Position numbers and translations under genes: made by a program
Assembly: GCA_945903445.1 (NCBI GenBank)
Contig: CAMDNZ010000006.1
Span: forward strand, 1-64,000
DNA from: Bordetella parapertussis
Lineage (GTDB): Bacteria; Pseudomonadota; Gammaproteobacteria; Burkholderiales; Burkholderiaceae_B
Length of the DNA stretch: 64,000 nt
Direction: 5' to 3'
The notes under the pieces: generated by a model
Told to the model about the DNA's origin: nothing
The model's input: only the letters and a program-made list of their open reading frames with translations
Databases searched by the model: none
In this document: piece by piece, positions 61,879-64,000 of the stretch
Layout: every line of letters begins with the position of its first letter
Numbering within the stretch: position 1 is the stretch's first letter

Positions 61879-63783
61879 ATGCGTGGTTTGACCCTTCGCT
61901 TCGTTTTTGCCGTCTTGGCCGTGCTCACGCTGAGTCGTTTGGCGCTCAGTATCTGGTTGTGGGAGCGCGTGGCGCCCGCCGGTGGACTGGTGCCTGTGAT
62001 GTTGGGCGGCTTGCGCATCGACGTGGTGATGATTTCGATGGCGGCTATTTTGCCCGCCGTCCTGTCACCCTGGCTGGGACATTTACGCTGGCCCACGCGG
62101 TTGACGGCGTGGTGGTTCCGGGTGGCGTTTTTAGTATTCGTTTTCCTGGAAGTGGCCTCGCCTCAGTTCCTAATCGAGTACGACTCGCGCCCCAATCGCA
62201 TGTTCTTCGAGTATTTATCGACCCCGCGCGAAGTGGCGGGAATGTTATGGGGGGGCTATAAGGGCGTGCTGTTAGTGGGCGCGTTGGTGATGGTGTTGGC
62301 GGCCTGGGGTTCGGTGCGCCTGTTCCCGATCGATCGTCCCGACCGGGCACCGCCCTGGTGGCAGCGTGCCGTGGCGTCGGTGTTGATATTGGCGGTGGGC
62401 ATTCTGGCGATTCGGGGCACCTTGGCGCATCGTCCTATCAACCCATCGACGGTCGCGTTCGCGGGCGATGCAATGGTCAATACCTTGCCGCTCAACGGCT
62501 TGTACAGCGTGACCGATGCCGCGTATCGCATGAAAGACGAGCGGTCTTCGGCCAATCTGTATCCCTCCATGCCCGACGTGCGTATGCATGCGCTCGTGCG
62601 CCAGGCGGCCGGTTTGACCGGTCCGATGCTCGATCCCGAACGTCCCAGCCTGCACCTGCAAACGGCTTCGAAGCGTCACGACAAGCCCTTGAATCTGGTC
62701 ATCATCATTCAAGAGAGTCTGGGTGCGCAGTATGTCAAAAGTCTGGGCGGCCAGGATCTGACGCCGCGTCTGGACGAATTGGGCCAGCAAGGCTGGATGT
62801 TCGAGCGGGCCTATGCCACTGGCACCCGGTCGGCGCGTGGTCTGGAAGCCATTACAGCAGGCTTTTTGCCGACGGCCGCGGAGGCGGTGCTTAAGCTGCC
62901 GCGCTCGCAAAGCGGCTTCTTTACGCTGGCCGATTTGCTGGGCCGTAAAGGTTACGACACCCGTTTCATCTATGGCGGCGAGGGTCACTTTGACAACATG
63001 CGCAGCTTCTTTCTAGGCAACGGTTTCGACCAGATGCTGGATCGCAAGACCTTCGAGCAAAAGAATTTCGTGGGGTCGTGGGGCGCTTCCGACGAGGATA
63101 TGTACGCCAAACTGGATAGCACCCTGCGGGAACAGCCGGCAGACAAACCGGCGCTGACGGTGGCGTTCACAGTAACCAACCACACGCCCTGGGAATATCC
63201 CGCGGGGCGGATCGACCCCGTCGGCCCGCCCGCAACGGTCGAAAACACCGTGCGTTACGTCGATTGGGCGCTGGGCGAGTTCTTCGACAAAGCCCGTCAG
63301 GCGCCTTACTGGAAAGACACCGTGTTCCTGGTCATCGCCGACCACGACTCGCGGGTATTCGGTGCGAGCCTAGTACCGGTCGGCCGGTTTCATATTCCCG
63401 CGCTGATTCTGGGGGCGGGTATCGAGCCGCGCCGCGACCCGCGTATCGTCAGCCAGATCGACATGGCCCCCACCTTACTGTCGCTGATCGGTATCGATGC
63501 CGAACACCCGATGGTGGGGGCCGATCTGACTCGCCGCGATCCGAATCGAGCCATCATGCAGTATGGCGACAACTTCGGGTATTTGAAGGGTAATTCGCTG
63601 CTGGTGTATGAGCCGAATCGTCCTGCGAACCAGTTGGGTTATGGCGTTTTACCGGACGGCAGCGACCGGTTCACCCCAGAGCCCACCTCGCCCGTACTGG
63701 CCGACGAGGCTTTGGCGCACGCCTTATGGCCCAGTTGGATGTATATCAACGAGGCGTACCGGCTGACGCCTCAGGCGCGCTGA
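61879..63783 (+). CDS. LTA-synthase-family phosphotransferase (sulfatase fold)
   Basis: 634-residue inner-membrane enzyme. Five or so N-terminal membrane helices (within residues 1-190) are followed by a periplasmic alkaline-phosphatase/sulfatase-fold domain: LVIIIQESLGAQYVKSLGGQ, the nucleophile Thr316 in AYATGTRSARGLEAI, FTVTNHTPWEYP and VIADHDSRVFG with metal-binding Asp and His. In Gram-negatives, relatives transfer phosphoglycerol or phosphoethanolamine to envelope glycans or lipid A; which applies here is unknown. GGAG precedes the ATG. Position after a two-component system with tandem operator-like repeats suggests stress-controlled surface modification. Confidence 0.87.
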   Translation: MRGLTLRFVFAVLAVLTLSRLALSIWLWERVAPAGGLVPVMLGGLRIDVVMISMAAILPAVLSPWLGHLRWPTRLTAWWFRVAFLVFVFLEVASPQFLIEYDSRPNRMFFEYLSTPREVAGMLWGGYKGVLLVGALVMVLAAWGSVRLFPIDRPDRAPPWWQRAVASVLILAVGILAIRGTLAHRPINPSTVAFAGDAMVNTLPLNGLYSVTDAAYRMKDERSSANLYPSMPDVRMHALVRQAAGLTGPMLDPERPSLHLQTASKRHDKPLNLVIIIQESLGAQYVKSLGGQDLTPRLDELGQQGWMFERAYATGTRSARGLEAITAGFLPTAAEAVLKLPRSQSGFFTLADLLGRKGYDTRFIYGGEGHFDNMRSFFLGNGFDQMLDRKTFEQKNFVGSWGASDEDMYAKLDSTLREQPADKPALTVAFTVTNHTPWEYPAGRIDPVGPPATVENTVRYVDWALGEFFDKARQAPYWKDTVFLVIADHDSRVFGASLVPVGRFHIPALILGAGIEPRRDPRIVSQIDMAPTLLSLIGIDAEHPMVGADLTRRDPNRAIMQYGDNFGYLKGNSLLVYEPNRPANQLGYGVLPDGSDRFTPEPTSPVLADEALAHALWPSWMYINEAYRLTPQAR

Positions 63784-64000
63784 CAGACCGGGCAGTAGTA
63801 GGTGGCACGTTGACCCTGTACGATGCGACGGATCGGCGTGGCGCATGCCCGGCAAGGCAAACCGCCCCGCTCGTAGACGGCGGCGTGAATCGTGAAATAC
63901 GCCCCAGGCTCGCCGGTGGCATTCACATAGTCGCGCAGGGTGCTGCCGCCGGACTCCAGGGCGTCGGCCAGCGTGGCTCGAATAGCGTCCGCCAGACGGT
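63771..64000 (-). CDS. mutM: Formamidopyrimidine-DNA glycosylase, C-terminal part (partial at window end)
   Basis: Base-excision repair glycosylase for 8-oxoguanine. Only the last ~75 residues are present. They include the helix-two-turn-helix end with LADALESGGSTLRDYVNATG and the C-terminal zinc finger of four Cys (CRAC, then YYCPVC), both diagnostic of the Fpg/MutM family. The stop lies at 63771-63773, overlapping the end of the convergent LTA-synthase-like gene by 13 bp. The start lies beyond position 64000. Confidence 0.93.
   Translation of the reverse strand, partial: RLADAIRATLADALESGGSTLRDYVNATGEPGAYFTIHAAVYERGGLPCRACATPIRRIVQGQRATYYCPVCQRA

Overview
This window looks like the chromosome of a high-G+C betaproteobacterium of the order Burkholderiales, most probably a member of the Alcaligenaceae (Bordetella/Achromobacter relatives). 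The grounds are gene content and order (metG, apbC, tamAB, dcd and an acid-type decarboxylase close together; a Coq7 hydroxylase; a bauA-mmsA block divergent from a MocR regulator). No database search was possible, so the family is an inference. Coding density is high and I see no tRNA, rRNA, CRISPR array, insertion sequence or integrase.

Layout. 1-8.9 kb: the end of a copper-resistance pair (copA partial, copB), a broken XRE regulator, curA, two tandem META-domain lipoproteins, a methyltransferase, trhO and metG. 9-20.7 kb: apbC/mrp, tamA-tamB (outer-membrane assembly), dcd, an Arg/Lys/Orn decarboxylase with a one-base overlap to a flavoprotein, and a Mn-type sodA. 20.7-25.5 kb: a tandem glycine riboswitch followed by gcvT-gcvH-gcvP. 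25.5-29.2 kb: a lower-G+C island (radical SAM protein, an unrecognised ~375-residue protein, a PH-domain-like membrane protein). A ~110-bp copy of the gcvP 3' end lies at its right edge, and a piece of a Phd/YefM-type antitoxin lies on each side. 29.3-34.5 kb: galactarate/glucarate catabolism (garD, kdgD, 2-oxoglutarate semialdehyde dehydrogenase, FadR-type regulator). 34.5-35.7 kb: a broken small membrane protein, a 46-residue Cys-rich peptide and a glycine-rich-domain-protein-like partner. 35.9-40.4 kb: beta-alanine catabolism (mmsA, bauA, MocR regulator). 40.4-43.2 kb: an MlrC remnant, folA-thyA-osmC and coq7. 43.2-55.2 kb: a surface-polysaccharide cluster. 55.2-64 kb: pgi, algC, a FAD oxidoreductase, an OmpR-type two-component system, an LTA-synthase-like phosphotransferase, and the 3' end of mutM.

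How the genes fit together. The glycan cluster is a coherent pathway: an initiating WecA-like transferase, an epimerase (UDP-GlcNAc to UDP-GalNAc), a dehydrogenase (to UDP-GalNAcA), an asparagine-synthase-like amidotransferase (probably amidating the uronic acid), four GT4 transferases and an MVF-type flippase. No Wzy polymerase is present, which suggests one short lipid-linked oligosaccharide, with pgi and algC supplying sugar phosphates next door. The garD/kdgD/dehydrogenase set converts galactarate to 2-oxoglutarate. The bauA/mmsA set converts beta-alanine through malonate semialdehyde to acetyl-CoA. The two-component genes sit directly before an LTA-synthase-like gene whose promoter carries three repeats at exact 11-bp spacing.

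The best candidates for something undescribed are the 25.6-28.7 kb radical-SAM island and the Cys-rich peptide next to the glycine-rich-domain-like protein at 34.8-35.7 kb.
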